A DNA stretch of 64,000 nt from Spirochaetales bacterium (GTDB lineage: Bacteria > Spirochaetota > Spirochaetia > Treponematales > Treponemataceae): the NCBI GenBank assembly GCA_029098225.1, contig JAQXNX010000032.1, positions 1 through 64,000 on the forward strand, read 5' to 3'. Within the stretch, counting starts at the first letter, position 1. Each line of letters begins with the position of its first letter. Shown here piece by piece: positions 53,079-62,587 of the stretch. Under the pieces are notes generated by a model. It did not search any database. It had not been told where the DNA came from and was given only the letters and a program-made list of their open reading frames with translations. The position numbers were made by a program, and so were the translations under genes.

Positions 53079-55175
53079 ATGGCTTGGGATATTTCAAAAG
53101 TAAGAAATATCGGAATCAGTGCCCACATTGACTCTGGAAAAACAACAACTTCTGAACGTATCTTGTTCTACTGTAACAAGATTCACGCCATTCACGAAGT
53201 TCGTGGTAAAGACGGTGTTGGTGCTGTAATGGATAACATGGAACTGGAACGTGAAAGAGGTATTACAATCCAGTCTGCAGCTACACAGGTTCAGTGGAAA
53301 GACTACACAATCAACCTTATTGATACACCGGGTCACGTTGACTTCACTGTAGAAGTTGAACGCTCACTCCGCGTTTTGGATGGCGCTATTATGATTCTTT
53401 GTGCCGTTGCCGGTGTTCAGTCACAGTCAATTACTGTAGACCGCCAGCTCAAACGCTATCATGTACCTCGCGTAGCATTCGTAAACAAATGTGACCGACA
53501 GGGTGCTAACCCAATTCGCGTTTGCAATCAGGTTCGCGAAAAACTTGGACTTAATGCTCACATGATGGAACTTCCAATTGGTCTGGAAGACAAGCTCGAA
53601 GGTGTTGTAGACCTCGTTGGTATGAAGGCTATCTACTTCGACGGACCAAACGGTGAAGACCTCCGCATTGCTGAAATTCCAGCAAACATGAAAGATGATG
53701 CAGAAAAGTACCGCGAAGAACTCCTCGATGCAGCTTCTATGTTCGACGATTCTTTGATGGAAGAAATCATGGATAAGGGTTACGATGGAGTTTCAGAAGA
53801 CAAGATTATTGCTGCTATCCGTAAGGGAACTCTTGCTGAGCAGTTCGTAGGTGTATTCTGTGGTTCAGCTCACGTAAATAAGGGTATTCAGCCTCTTCTC
53901 GACGCTGTAGTACGCTACCTACCTGCTCCAAACGAAGTACGCAACGTTGCTCTCGACCTCGACAACAACGAAGCTGAAGTAGAACTTGAATCAGTTGATA
54001 ACAAGCCTTGTGTTGCACTTGGTTTCAAACTTGATGATGGTCAGTACGGTCAGCTTACCTATACTCGTGTTTACCAGGGTAAAATTAAGAAGGGTGAGGA
54101 ACTCTACAATACTCGTACAAAGAAGAAGTTCAAGGTTGGACGTCTTGTTCGTATGAACTCTGCTCAGATGGAAGATATCAACGAAGGTTGTGCAGGTGAT
54201 ATCGTTGCACTCTTCGGTGTTGACTGTGCATCTGGTGATACATTCGTAAGCGGTGGAGTAAACTACTCTATGGCTTCTATGTACGTTCCAGAGCCTGTAA
54301 TTTCTTTGTCTATTACTCCAAAAGACAAGCAGGCATCTATGCAGATGTCTAAGGCTCTTAACCGCTTTACTAAGGAAGACCCAACATTCCGCGTATACAC
54401 AGACCCAGAATCTAACGAAACAATCATTAAGGGTATGGGTGAACTTCACCTCGAAGTATACGTTGAACGTATGAAGCGCGAATACAACTGTGAAGTAACA
54501 ACTGGTGCTCCACAGGTTGCTTACCGCGAATCTATCACTACAACTGGTGACTTCAACTACACACATAAAAAGCAGACTGGTGGTTCTGGACAGTACGGTC
54601 GTGTTGCCGGATTCATGGAACCAGATTCTGAGAAAGACTACGAGTTCGTAGACGCAATTAAGGGAGGTGCTATTCCTAACGAATACATCCCTTCTTGTGA
54701 TAAAGGTTTCCAGAAGGCTATGAAGGAAGGTTCTTTGATTGGAGCTCCTATCGTAGGTGTTAAGATCACAATTAATGATGGTCAGTACCACCCTGTAGAC
54801 TCTAACGATAACGCATTCCAGATTGCTGCTATTGGTGCTTTCCGCGAAGGTTATCTCAAGGCTAAGCCTGTAATCCTTGAACCAATCATGAAGGTACAGA
54901 TGACTGCACCTACTGAGTTCCAGGGTAACTTGTTCGGTCTTATCAACCAGCGCCGTGGTGTAATTGTTGATTCAACTGATGAAAACAACACTTCTACTGT
55001 AAACGCAGAAGTTCCACTTTCAGAAATGTTCGGATTCTCTACTATCCTCCGTTCTTCAACTCAGGGTAAGGGTGAATTCACAATGGAATTCCTCAAGTAC
55101 GGTAAAGTTCCTAATGCTGTTGCTGATGAACTCATCGCTAAGCACAAGGCAGAAAAAGAAGCTGGTAAGAAATAA
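53079..55175 (+). CDS. fusA: elongation factor G
   Basis: 698 residues; GTPase that moves tRNAs and mRNA during translation. G1 [10 protein letters not shown]2 [10 protein letters not shown]3 DTPGHVDF, G4 NKCD, with domain [12 protein letters not shown] and C-terminal domain RRGVI. Ribosome site AAAGAGG. C-ending codons are frequent, as in highly expressed genes. It stands alone, not beside fusA partners such as rpsL/rpsG, which may indicate a second EF-G paralogue or rearranged order. The 3-prime region is unusually structured. Confidence 0.95.
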   Translation: MAWDISKVRNIGISAHIDSGKTTTSERILFYCNKIHAIHEVRGKDGVGAVMDNMELERERGITIQSAATQVQWKDYTINLIDTPGHVDFTVEVERSLRVLDGAIMILCAVAGVQSQSITVDRQLKRYHVPRVAFVNKCDRQGANPIRVCNQVREKLGLNAHMMELPIGLEDKLEGVVDLVGMKAIYFDGPNGEDLRIAEIPANMKDDAEKYREELLDAASMFDDSLMEEIMDKGYDGVSEDKIIAAIRKGTLAEQFVGVFCGSAHVNKGIQPLLDAVVRYLPAPNEVRNVALDLDNNEAEVELESVDNKPCVALGFKLDDGQYGQLTYTRVYQGKIKKGEELYNTRTKKKFKVGRLVRMNSAQMEDINEGCAGDIVALFGVDCASGDTFVSGGVNYSMASMYVPEPVISLSITPKDKQASMQMSKALNRFTKEDPTFRVYTDPESNETIIKGMGELHLEVYVERMKREYNCEVTTGAPQVAYRESITTTGDFNYTHKKQTGGSGQYGRVAGFMEPDSEKDYEFVDAIKGGAIPNEYIPSCDKGFQKAMKEGSLIGAPIVGVKITINDGQYHPVDSNDNAFQIAAIGAFREGYLKAKPVILEPIMKVQMTAPTEFQGNLFGLINQRRGVIVDSTDENNTSTVNAEVPLSEMFGFSTILRSSTQGKGEFTMEFLKYGKVPNAVADELIAKHKAEKEAGKK

Positions 55176-55291
55176 TGTGTAAGGCCGCTGGAGGCCGGTG
55201 TTCAATCGGAAACCGCAAGTTTCTGAAAGAAACTTGGTAAGCTTGCGACTTAAAACAAATTGCGAAAGCAATTTTTAAGTTGTCCACATTA
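55173..55291 (+). other. multi-branched RNA structure in the fusA 3-prime region
   Basis: An outer stem TAATGTG (starting with the stop codon) and CACATTA (55285-55291) encloses GGCC-GCTGGA-GGCC, CAAGTTTC-TGAAA-GAAACTTG (55216-55236) and AAATTGC-GAAA-GCAATTT (55257-55274). No gene is found between here and 55564; the remainder up to the chemoreceptor is AT-rich, with only AGTATT-T-AATACT at 55495-55507 noted. Confidence 0.5.
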
Positions 55292-55307
55292 TACCTTACA
55301 GCAAATG

Positions 55308-55341
55308 AAAGGTCGTCTTACAAAAGACGGCCTTTTTTTTT
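55308..55341 (+). terminator. terminator of fusA
   Basis: AAAGGTCGTCTT-ACAA-AAGACGGCCTTT (one G-U) followed by a long T-run. Confidence 0.9.
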
Positions 55342-55564
55342 GAGCCGACATGTATAGCTTTTCTCTGAGCCGTTTAAAACACGTCTTATATAGATAAAAT
55401 TTGCAAAATTGAATAAATAAAAGTATAATAAAATTCCTTCGTTTAAAAAAGTTAAGTTTATTGGATTTGTTTATCAGAAATAATTTAAAGCCATAGTATT
55501 TAATACTTTATATAAGTTCATACATCCCTATACGCTATCTAGAGTGATATCCCAGGAGGAATCA

Positions 55565-57697
55565 ATGAAAACTATCCGACTAAAAATTATGTTAGCCGTT
55601 GTTATTATTTTAATAATTGCATCTGTAACTCAAAGTTATCTTTCTTTTGCTCGTTCAAAAGAATCATTAAGCTCTTCGGTAAATCAGACGCTTGATGTAG
55701 TTACTTCTAAGGCAGAGCAGCAGATTGTGGATTTAAATAACAAACATTTTTCTGTACTTCGCGCTTTAGCTCAGTTACCATACTGTCGTGATCCTTCAAT
55801 AACTCCGCTCGAAAAGCATAATATGATATCAAATACAAGTCTTATAGATCCGGCAACCTATGTTAGTGTAGCTTTTTATGATAAGGAAGGTTACTTCTTT
55901 AACGCTGATTATAACACCCGCATGGACTTTAGCGACATGGAATATGTAAAACAGGGACTTAAAGGAAAGGAATTTGTTTCTGATCCTGTAATCTTTAAAG
56001 CAGAAGACCTTGCCGACCGTGCAGAAAATGGAACAACAATTGAACAGGAATCTGATGCTCAGGTTCTTTTGTTTTATGCAGAACCAGTTTACAATACAAA
56101 CAATGAAATTGAAGGTGTTATAGTCGCTATTGTAAACGGAGGCTGTTTTGCAGATATAGTTCGTAGCATTGATATGGGCAACGGGCACCATCCGGCAATT
56201 ATTTCGCAGACAACCAGCCAAATTTTTGGAACTGCAAAAAACGAAAATGAAAGCTTTATTAACTTATCTGAATTATTCGAAAGTGAAGCCTTTCAGCCAT
56301 ATAAAAATGAACTTCTTTCCGGCAAAAAGGACAGATTCATGTTAAAATATCCGGGAACCAATAAACAAATAATTACAGGATTTTTCCCTGTTGAAGGGAC
56401 AACCTGGTCATTATTTGCCGCAGTTCCTTATGATTATTATTTCAGTCATCTTAACGCCTTATTTAATTATGCAATTATTTGTCTATTTTTATCAATTATA
56501 GTTGCATCTCTAATCCTTATTCCAATTATACGTGCTGTCGTAAGACCACTTAAATCTGTAAGTACTTCTATTAATCAGATTGCCAGCGGAAGTGCAGACC
56601 TTACAAAACGAATTGAAGTAAAAACAAAAGATGAAGTTGGAAGTGTAGTTCAGGGATTCAATAACTTTACAAATAAACTTCAGACAATCCTTACAAATAT
56701 TAAAAATTCTCAAACAACACTTGAAAATGTTGGAAACGCAATGGATTCAAGTACGCAGGACACAACTGCTTCCATTACAGAAATTATTTCTAATATAGAA
56801 GAAGTTCACAAACAGATTATGACTCAAAGCGAAAGCGTTCAGCAGACAGCTGGTGCAGTAAATCAAATTGCTTCTAATATTTCTTCTCTTGAAAAGCTTA
56901 TTGTAAACCAGTCAAACGGAGTTTCAAGTGCTTCTTCTGCTGTAGAAGAAATGATGGGTAATATTGCTTCTGTTAATAATTCTGTAGATAAGATGGCTTC
57001 TTCTTTTGATAAATTATTGAAGGATACTCAGAATGGTTCTTCTAAGCAGGCAGATGTAAGCAATAAAGTTGAACAGATTGTTGTTCAATCAAAAATGCTT
57101 CAGGAAGCTAACCAGGTAATTTCTAACATTGCAAGCCAGACAAATCTTCTTGCAATGAATGCTGCAATTGAAGCGGCTCATGCCGGTGATGCAGGAAAAG
57201 GATTCTCTGTAGTTGCTGACGAAATCCGTAAGCTTTCCGAAACTTCTACCACCCAGTCAAAGACAATTGGAGAACAATTAAACAGCATACGAACTTCAAT
57301 TGGAGAAGTAGTAATTGCTTCTCAGGAATCTAACAGTGCCTTTGTTTCTGTAACTGAAGCTATTAAAGAAACCGATGAAATTGTGCGAATGATTAAATCT
57401 GCCATGGAAGAACAAACAGCCGGTTCTCAGCAGATTAATCAGGCTTTGCATGAAATGAATGACAGTACTGCTGAAGTTCGTACAGCTGGACATGAAATGG
57501 CCGAAGGAAATCAGCATATCCTTGGAGAAATAAAGAATCTTCAGGATTCTACAATTCATATGCGAGATAGTATGGAAGAAATGTCTATTGGTGCACAGAG
57601 AATTAAAGCAACTGGTACAGGCTTGAATGAAATTTCTTCTGAGCTCAAGAAAACTATTTACCAGATTGGTGATGAAGTTCGTATGTTCAAGGTTTAA
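55565..57697 (+). CDS. methyl-accepting chemotaxis protein with Cache sensor
   Basis: 710 residues from ATG 55565, placed by CAGGAGGAATCA; an upstream GTG at 55544 is unlikely. Membrane helix near the start, periplasmic double-Cache-like domain (about 35-285), second helix (YAIICLFLSIIVASLILIPI), HAMP, and the conserved signalling hairpin ASQTNLLAMNAAIEAAHAGDAGKGF. Glu/Gln sites for methylation flank it. Couples a small-molecule ligand to CheA/CheW at the pole. Class 36H/44H by length not resolved. Followed by no chemotaxis neighbours. Confidence 0.9.
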   Translation: MKTIRLKIMLAVVIILIIASVTQSYLSFARSKESLSSSVNQTLDVVTSKAEQQIVDLNNKHFSVLRALAQLPYCRDPSITPLEKHNMISNTSLIDPATYVSVAFYDKEGYFFNADYNTRMDFSDMEYVKQGLKGKEFVSDPVIFKAEDLADRAENGTTIEQESDAQVLLFYAEPVYNTNNEIEGVIVAIVNGGCFADIVRSIDMGNGHHPAIISQTTSQIFGTAKNENESFINLSELFESEAFQPYKNELLSGKKDRFMLKYPGTNKQIITGFFPVEGTTWSLFAAVPYDYYFSHLNALFNYAIICLFLSIIVASLILIPIIRAVVRPLKSVSTSINQIASGSADLTKRIEVKTKDEVGSVVQGFNNFTNKLQTILTNIKNSQTTLENVGNAMDSSTQDTTASITEIISNIEEVHKQIMTQSESVQQTAGAVNQIASNISSLEKLIVNQSNGVSSASSAVEEMMGNIASVNNSVDKMASSFDKLLKDTQNGSSKQADVSNKVEQIVVQSKMLQEANQVISNIASQTNLLAMNAAIEAAHAGDAGKGFSVVADEIRKLSETSTTQSKTIGEQLNSIRTSIGEVVIASQESNSAFVSVTEAIKETDEIVRMIKSAMEEQTAGSQQINQALHEMNDSTAEVRTAGHEMAEGNQHILGEIKNLQDSTIHMRDSMEEMSIGAQRIKATGTGLNEISSELKKTIYQIGDEVRMFKV

Positions 57698-57854
57698 AGT
57701 TTATTTTTGTATAAATGCCTTTTATTTACTTGCTTTTAAGCAATTCACAGTTTAGAATATATTAAGCAACTGAGTATCAGTTGTACTCGAAATTTTGAAA
57801 AAGATAAGCTAAAAAATTGCATTCGCAATTATTTTAATGCTTTTCTATCTATCA

Positions 57855-57869
57855 CCGGCTGCCTGCCGG
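57855..57869 (+). repeat. short GC-rich hairpin before the P-loop gene
   Basis: CCGGC-TGCCT-GCCGG in an AT-rich gap, 25 nt ahead of the ATG of the next gene. Its loop resembles the CAGCCTGCTGT loop in the 111-bp array. Confidence 0.45.
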
Positions 57870-57894
57870 GCGGCCTTACTCAGGAGGTATAACT

Positions 57895-58551
57895 ATGGAT
57901 AAAAAAGATTTAATTGCTCACAGCCCTGTGAGATATTTCGATGTAACAAATGCTGGTCTAAAAGACGGAGAAATGGGACTTATAACTGCAAAAAAAGGTC
58001 TTGGAAAAACATCGGTTCTTGTTCAGTTTGGAATTGATTCTCTTTTGAACGATAAAGCTCTTGTGCATGTTTCTTTTGACCAGAAATCTTCTAATGTAAT
58101 TGCATGGTATTCCAGTGTAATGGCAGAAATTGCTAAAAAGAAGAATTTCAATATTTCTGATCTTGAAGAAGATATTGTAAGAAATCGTACAATCCTGAAT
58201 TTTAATCAGGAAACGTTCACTTTGCCAAAGGTTGTAAATACCCTGAAGGCTCTTAAAGAAGGTGGAATTAAACTTGATTGCGTTGTAGTTGACGGTCTTG
58301 ATCTTGCAAAAACTTCTGCTGATGATTTAAAATGCTTTGCAGACTTTATTAAATCTCAGAAAATGAATGCATGGTTTAGTTTTACAAACGACGCATCTGA
58401 TCTAAAAGGAACTCTAGATTCTGCCAAACTAGACAGTTTTGCAACTGTTGCTCATCTTGCAAATGACAGCAACACTCTTTCTCTTTCTATTCTTAAAAAT
58501 GGAGAAGGAAAGGTTCGTCTTGATGCAAAAACTCTTTTGATGAGTAAATAA
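57895..58551 (+). CDS. RecA-fold P-loop NTPase (218 aa)
   Basis: ATG behind CAGGAGGTATAACT. Walker A-like AKKGLGKTS at about residues 31-39 and a hydrophobic Walker B strand with acidic end (LDCVVVDGLDLAK). The overall arrangement of strands is close to DnaB/KaiC-type RecA cores but lacks an obvious arginine finger. Cytoplasmic. No N- or C-terminal extra domain. Role unknown; the gene has its own terminator and no functional neighbours. Confidence 0.7.
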   Translation: MDKKDLIAHSPVRYFDVTNAGLKDGEMGLITAKKGLGKTSVLVQFGIDSLLNDKALVHVSFDQKSSNVIAWYSSVMAEIAKKKNFNISDLEEDIVRNRTILNFNQETFTLPKVVNTLKALKEGGIKLDCVVVDGLDLAKTSADDLKCFADFIKSQKMNAWFSFTNDASDLKGTLDSAKLDSFATVAHLANDSNTLSLSILKNGEGKVRLDAKTLLMSK

Positions 58552-58570
58552 GTTACATTATTAATTTATA

Positions 58571-58642
58571 CACTTTTTTTTGCAAAGCAAAAAAAAGTGT
58601 TCCAAAAAAGAGCAGTTACTTTTTCAGTAACTGCTCTTTTTT
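58571..58642. terminator. two consecutive perfect hairpins between converging genes
   Basis: CACTTTTTTTTGC-AAA-GCAAAAAAAAGTG (58571-58599) and, at 58604-58642, a 17-bp stem AAAAAAGAGCAGTTACT/AGTAACTGCTCTTTTTT with loop TTTTC. The second works in both directions and serves the P-loop gene (+) and the membrane protein gene (-). Confidence 0.85.
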
Positions 58643-58671
58643 ATGTCTTAAAAAATATTGCACCGAGAATT

Positions 58672-58735
58672 GAGCAGCGCGAAGCGGCCGCCTGCGGCTG
58701 AACGCCAGTGAACTGCGAAATGCGACTTGCAGAAA
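58672..58735. repeat. GC-rich palindromic island
   Basis: Includes CAGCGCGAAGCGGCCGC, GCCGC-CT-GCGGC and CTGCGAAATGCGACTTGCAG within 65 bp of otherwise AT-rich DNA, downstream of the minus-strand membrane protein. It contains GCGAAGC, known to form a very stable mini-hairpin. Confidence 0.5.
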
Positions 58736-58745
58736 GTATTCTGCC

Positions 58746-59555
58746 CTAATCTTCGCTTTTCCACGGGAAAATAAAGGATTTAAACTTACGGGGTCCAAGA
58801 ATTTCGCGGTCTTCGAATATTAATTCTTCCCAAGGAATATGTCGACGCTCTTTTTTTGTTTTTAATTCCGGATGTTTTTCTAAATAATCATATTTATACA
58901 AGCGCAAACGAAGGGCATTTGTATTTGCAATTAAAAGTCCTGCAACTGAAGGGAAAAATCCAATACAAAGTACCGATAAAACTATTAAAACCAGATCGTA
59001 AATTGCAATTAAAATTGTAAAACCTGTGTTATCAAAAAGAATGATAAAGCTTTTTTTAAAACATTTCTTAAAATTATTGTGCATTAATGAACGAATTGGT
59101 ATAAACCAGATCATTGCTAAAATGAAGAATAACAGAATCCAGGCTAGTGCTGCACCAAGGAAAAGTCCAAAATAGCTTTGTGTAGAAAACAAATAATAAT
59201 TTATAGAAAATGTTCCTATAAGCAAAACACAGGAATAAATAAGACCATAAAGTGTTGCATCTAAAATTACACCTGGAATTGCCTTAAAGAATGCCAGAAT
59301 GCGTACGCCATTAAAATTTGCAATATCGGCAGCGGAATCGCCATAAGAAAAAATAAAAATAGAAGCAATTATAAAAGAAAGAACAAAAACAAGTCTCCAG
59401 GCTATTTCATATGCAACGCCATCAAACTGTGCAGCCAGATAAAACAAAAAATATAATCCAAGAAATACAAAAAGCATAAAAGCATTAGTAATTACTACTG
59501 ATAAAAGATTATCCCAACCGTCGCAAAAATTCTTTTTTATTAAAAATCCAAACAT
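58746..59555 (-). CDS. multi-pass membrane protein (269 aa)
   Basis: Five to six hydrophobic helices, the first after LLIKKNFCDGWDN, then a charged C-terminus (KTKKERRHIPWEELIFEDRE). The layout recalls DUF624/YesL-type small membrane proteins (similar number of helices, GWDNLL/FWRNF-like opening), but the similarity is weak. No transporter motifs. It is a single gene ending in the GC-rich palindromic island. Confidence 0.7.
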   Translation of the reverse strand: MFGFLIKKNFCDGWDNLLSVVITNAFMLFVFLGLYFLFYLAAQFDGVAYEIAWRLVFVLSFIIASIFIFSYGDSAADIANFNGVRILAFFKAIPGVILDATLYGLIYSCVLLIGTFSINYYLFSTQSYFGLFLGAALAWILLFFILAMIWFIPIRSLMHNNFKKCFKKSFIILFDNTGFTILIAIYDLVLIVLSVLCIGFFPSVAGLLIANTNALRLRLYKYDYLEKHPELKTKKERRHIPWEELIFEDREILGPRKFKSFIFPWKSED

Positions 59556-59739
59556 ATTTTAAAGATAATGGTTTTAAGAAATTATTACAAGTAGATTGAA
59601 TAAAATAACCTTAAATGGAGCCTGCAACTGCATCTGAAGAGGTTCCTGCCTGTTTATAATGCGTAAATTTCCGGCTTTGAACTTTATCTTCTTTTTTTTC
59701 ATACTTTACTTTTAAAACTATCATGTTAAAATATTTTAT

Positions 59740-60171
59740 ATGGAAATTAAGAATTCAATTTCGGCTGTTTCTCATATTCATAGCCTTGCAGCTGATTTTC
59801 TTGAAAAGAAATTAAAGGCTCAGGGATTTAAGAATTTTGCATCTTCTCATGGAAATATTTTATTCCAGCTGAGCATAAACGGCCAGATGATGATGGGGGA
59901 ATTATCTAAGGCTATAAATAGAAATAAATCTACAACGACTGTTCTTGCCAGAAAACTCGAAAAAGAAGGGTTTATAGAAATGATTCCTTCTCCTAATGAT
60001 AAAAGGAATAAGTTTCTTTTACTTACACAAAAAGGAAAAGATTATAATAAGGCTTTAACAGAAATTTCGAATGAGCTTCAAACTACATTTTTTAAGGGTT
60101 TTTCTAAAGATGAAAAAGAGTCTTTCTGCAAGCTTCTTGAAAAAATCGATAAAAATTTTGAAAACACTTAA
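59740..60171 (+). CDS. MarR-family transcriptional regulator
   Basis: 143 residues with the winged-helix core: GELSKAINRNKSTTTVLARK as recognition region and the wing SPNDKRNKFLLLT, which ends in the conserved Asp-x-Arg pattern. N- and C-terminal helices for dimerisation are present. TAAAAT 7 nt before the ATG means the transcript could be nearly leaderless. It lies 63 bp upstream of the BMP gene, whose promoter carries an 18-bp palindrome; I infer that this regulator controls it. Confidence 0.9.
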   Translation: MEIKNSISAVSHIHSLAADFLEKKLKAQGFKNFASSHGNILFQLSINGQMMMGELSKAINRNKSTTTVLARKLEKEGFIEMIPSPNDKRNKFLLLTQKGKDYNKALTEISNELQTTFFKGFSKDEKESFCKLLEKIDKNFENT

Positions 60172-60199
60172 AGAACTCATATTTTTTTTCAACTTCCTA

Positions 60200-60228
60200 T
60201 TGACTTTAGTTTTATATAAAACTATTAT
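60200..60228 (+). promoter_or_regulatory. promoter and MarR-type operator of the BMP gene
   Basis: TTGACT (60200-60205), 17-bp spacer, TATTAT (60223-60228). The spacer is almost wholly the perfect palindrome TAGTTTTATATAAAACTA (60207-60224). The ATG is 6 nt after the -10, so transcription should begin at or near the start codon (leaderless). Confidence 0.7.
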
Positions 60229-60234
60229 ACCTGT

Positions 60235-61233
60235 ATGAAAAAATTAATTTTACTCGTTGCCGCTTTGTCGGTTTTTGTTTTATCTCTTGGTTTGATTTCC
60301 TGCAGTAAAAAAGCAGAATCAAATAAAACTTCAATTGCAGTCTTTGTACCTGGCATTGTTGATGGAAGTCCTGTTTATGCAATGCTTGTAAAAGGAGTTA
60401 AAGCTGCTGTAGAAGAAAACTCTTCTTCTACAGATGTATTTATAATGGAAGCCGGAACAACTCAGTCTGAATGGCCTGGAAAAATTACAGCTTTGTGTGC
60501 AGAAAACAAATATGATGTAATTATTTCTTCAAATCCATCTTTGCCAGATATTGTTCAGCCTATTTTACAGCAGTTTCCTAATCAGAAATTCATTCTTCTT
60601 GATGCTACAAAAGAAGGTGACAACAATATTCATACTGTATGCTACAATCAGTATGAACAATCTTATATTACCGGCTACATTGGTGGACTCATGTCTAAAT
60701 CACATAAAATGGCTTTGATTGCTGCTCAGGAATATCCTGTAATGAATAACATTATTCTTCCTTATTTTGAAAAGGGGGCAAAAGCCGCAGAAAGCAGCAC
60801 AACAGTTGATTTTAGAATTATTGGTAACTGGTACGATGCAACAAAGGGAGCTGAAATTGCAGATGCTGTTTCAAAAACTGGTGTAGACGTAATTCTTCCT
60901 ATTTGTGGTGGAGCTTCGCAGGGTGTTATTACTTCGGCAGTTAATAACGGAGTTTATATTACCTGGTTTGATGATAACGGATTTTCTAAGGCTCCAGGAA
61001 CAATTATTTCCAGCAGTGTAATGGAACAGGAAAAAATGGCAAAAATGGTTACTCAGGAATTCTTAAACGGAAAGACTCCATGGGGAACAGCAAAAATGGT
61101 CGGAATTAAAGAAGGCTTTGTTGATTTTGTTCAGGATGATCCAAACTATATTTCTACAGTTCCGGAAGAAATTAGAAACGAAATGAAGTCCATAATCGAT
61201 AACATTAAAAACGGAAGTTTAGTTATTGAATAA
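60235..61233 (+). CDS. BMP-family substrate-binding lipoprotein (TmpC/PnrA-like)
   Basis: 332 residues: lipobox LGLISCSKK (Cys about residue 23), then a two-lobe periplasmic-binding fold of the Bmp family: IAVFVPGIVDGSPVYAMLVKG, YDVIISSNPSLPDIV, and the AQEYPVMNNIILPYFEKGAK and GGASQGVITSAV segments. PnrA/TmpC binds purine nucleosides. The following ATPase and permease genes would complete a uridine/purine nucleoside uptake system. No ribosome site precedes the ATG, consistent with leaderless translation. Confidence 0.9.
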   Translation: MKKLILLVAALSVFVLSLGLISCSKKAESNKTSIAVFVPGIVDGSPVYAMLVKGVKAAVEENSSSTDVFIMEAGTTQSEWPGKITALCAENKYDVIISSNPSLPDIVQPILQQFPNQKFILLDATKEGDNNIHTVCYNQYEQSYITGYIGGLMSKSHKMALIAAQEYPVMNNIILPYFEKGAKAAESSTTVDFRIIGNWYDATKGAEIADAVSKTGVDVILPICGGASQGVITSAVNNGVYITWFDDNGFSKAPGTIISSSVMEQEKMAKMVTQEFLNGKTPWGTAKMVGIKEGFVDFVQDDPNYISTVPEEIRNEMKSIIDNIKNGSLVIE

Positions 61234-61239
61234 TCTGAG

Positions 61240-61436
61240 CCGGTTAATTAATTAAAAATGTATTATAATTACGGCGCGTGTTAATTAATCTTAAATTTTT
61301 TTAATTAACCGGACGGTGTAATTAAATGTTATATAACTGACCTCGTGAGTCAATTAATCAAAATGTTATATAACTAATCGCGCGAGTCAATTAATCAAAA
61401 TGTTATATAACTAATCGCGCGAATTATTATTCAGGG
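61240..61436. repeat. 37-bp direct repeat array and inverted repeat before the ATPase gene
   Basis: ATGTTATATAACT begins at 61326, 61363 and 61400, exactly 37 bp apart, each followed by a CG-rich half and then TCAATTAATCAA in the first two units. A degenerate fourth unit is at about 61255-61290. Upstream, CCGGTTAATTAA and TTAATTAACCGG form a 12-bp inverted pair. Each unit includes the palindrome GTTATATAAC. The array is contiguous, without spacers. No ORF in 61234-61493. Confidence 0.8.
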
Positions 61437-61493
61437 AGCGGGTAAAGAGCTGGCGTAAATTAATAATTCTTCCAGCCCTGCCCTTTTTAAAAT

Positions 61494-62585
61494 ATGTTTG
61501 AATTAAAAGATATATTTGTAAAATATTCATATAAATCAGTTTTAAACGGAATATCTTTAAAATTTGAACAGGGGAAAATTTATTCGCTTCTTGGAGAAAA
61601 TGGTGCCGGAAAATCTACCCTGGCTCATGTTATTTGCGGAGACATAAATCAAACTTCCGGAAAAATTATATTGAACAATAAGGAAGTTTATTTTGACTCT
61701 CCTAAAAAAGCAATAGAAAATGGAATCTGCTGTGTTCATCAGAGACCTCTGCTTGCACAGGAAATTTCCATTTACGAAAATTTAAAAATAGGAGTTAAAA
61801 AAATTAATAAGCAGAGGCAGAAGGAACTTCTGGATTTCTGGCTTCCGGGAATTTCCGAAAAAACTATAGTAAAAGAGCTTGGAATGGAAAATCAGTTTTA
61901 TGTTTCTTTGACCGGTGCTCTTTTAAAAAATCCTCAGATATTAATTTTGGATGAGCCTCCAAGAATTGAAAAAGAAAAGCTTAAGTCTTTGCTTACCCGA
62001 TATAACTGCCACACAATTATTGTAATTACACATGATTTAAATGAAGCAATTAATAAAACAGATTTTACAATTCTTTTGCAGGAAGGCAAAATATTAAAAG
62101 CCTGCCCTACCAGAGAAACTTCTGCAGAAGAAATTGAAAACCTGCTTTTTGGAATATCTGAAAAAATTGAATTTCCATCGGATTTTATTCAGGCAAATCT
62201 TGATGAGAATTTGTTCTTTCAAAACAAAAATAAAAAAATTGCCTACATTCCTTCTGACAAAACTTTCCGGGCTTCAAATCCAAATCTTACAATTATGCAG
62301 CTATTGTGTTCCAGACGTACAAATTTAAAAAAATCAGATGCAGTAGATTTTTCAAATCAGCTTTTAAAAAAAGCTGAAGTAAATATAAAATTAAAAGAAA
62401 AAGTTTCTGCTCTTTCTGGTGGAATGCTTCAAAGATTAATTCTGGAAAAAGAACTTGCCGAACATCCGGAAACTATAGTTCTTTTTAATCCTTTACACGG
62501 CCTTGATGCTGATGCGTCTAAAAGACTTTTTTCAAAACTTAAGAATCTTGCACAAAACGGCGTAAAAGTTATAATAAACTCTTAA
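61494..62585 (+). CDS. compact double ATP-binding ABC protein (RbsA-like, nucleoside uptake)
   Basis: 363 residues instead of about 500 for RbsA/MglA. The first half has Walker A GENGAGKST, Q-loop VHQRPLL, Walker B ILILDEPP and a switch His (VITHDLNEA) but no LSGGQ signature. The second half keeps the signature ALSGGMLQR and VLFNPLHGLD but has no Walker A and ends at KVIINS, before the switch region. Together they can form just one ATP site (Walker A of half one with signature of half two). The permease ATG follows the TAA by two bases. Confidence 0.85.
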   Translation: MFELKDIFVKYSYKSVLNGISLKFEQGKIYSLLGENGAGKSTLAHVICGDINQTSGKIILNNKEVYFDSPKKAIENGICCVHQRPLLAQEISIYENLKIGVKKINKQRQKELLDFWLPGISEKTIVKELGMENQFYVSLTGALLKNPQILILDEPPRIEKEKLKSLLTRYNCHTIIVITHDLNEAINKTDFTILLQEGKILKACPTRETSAEEIENLLFGISEKIEFPSDFIQANLDENLFFQNKNKKIAYIPSDKTFRASNPNLTIMQLLCSRRTNLKKSDAVDFSNQLLKKAEVNIKLKEKVSALSGGMLQRLILEKELAEHPETIVLFNPLHGLDADASKRLFSKLKNLAQNGVKVIINS

Positions 62586-62587
62586 TA

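Noticed and set aside
53991-54791. 266-residue open frame antisense to fusA
   Set aside because: Wholly inside fusA on the opposite strand, low-complexity in composition and produced by the biased codon use of a highly expressed gene; no ribosome site.
61326-61436. Possible CRISPR array (37-bp repeats)
   Set aside because: Repeats abut each other without spacers; they are better read as regulatory direct repeats.
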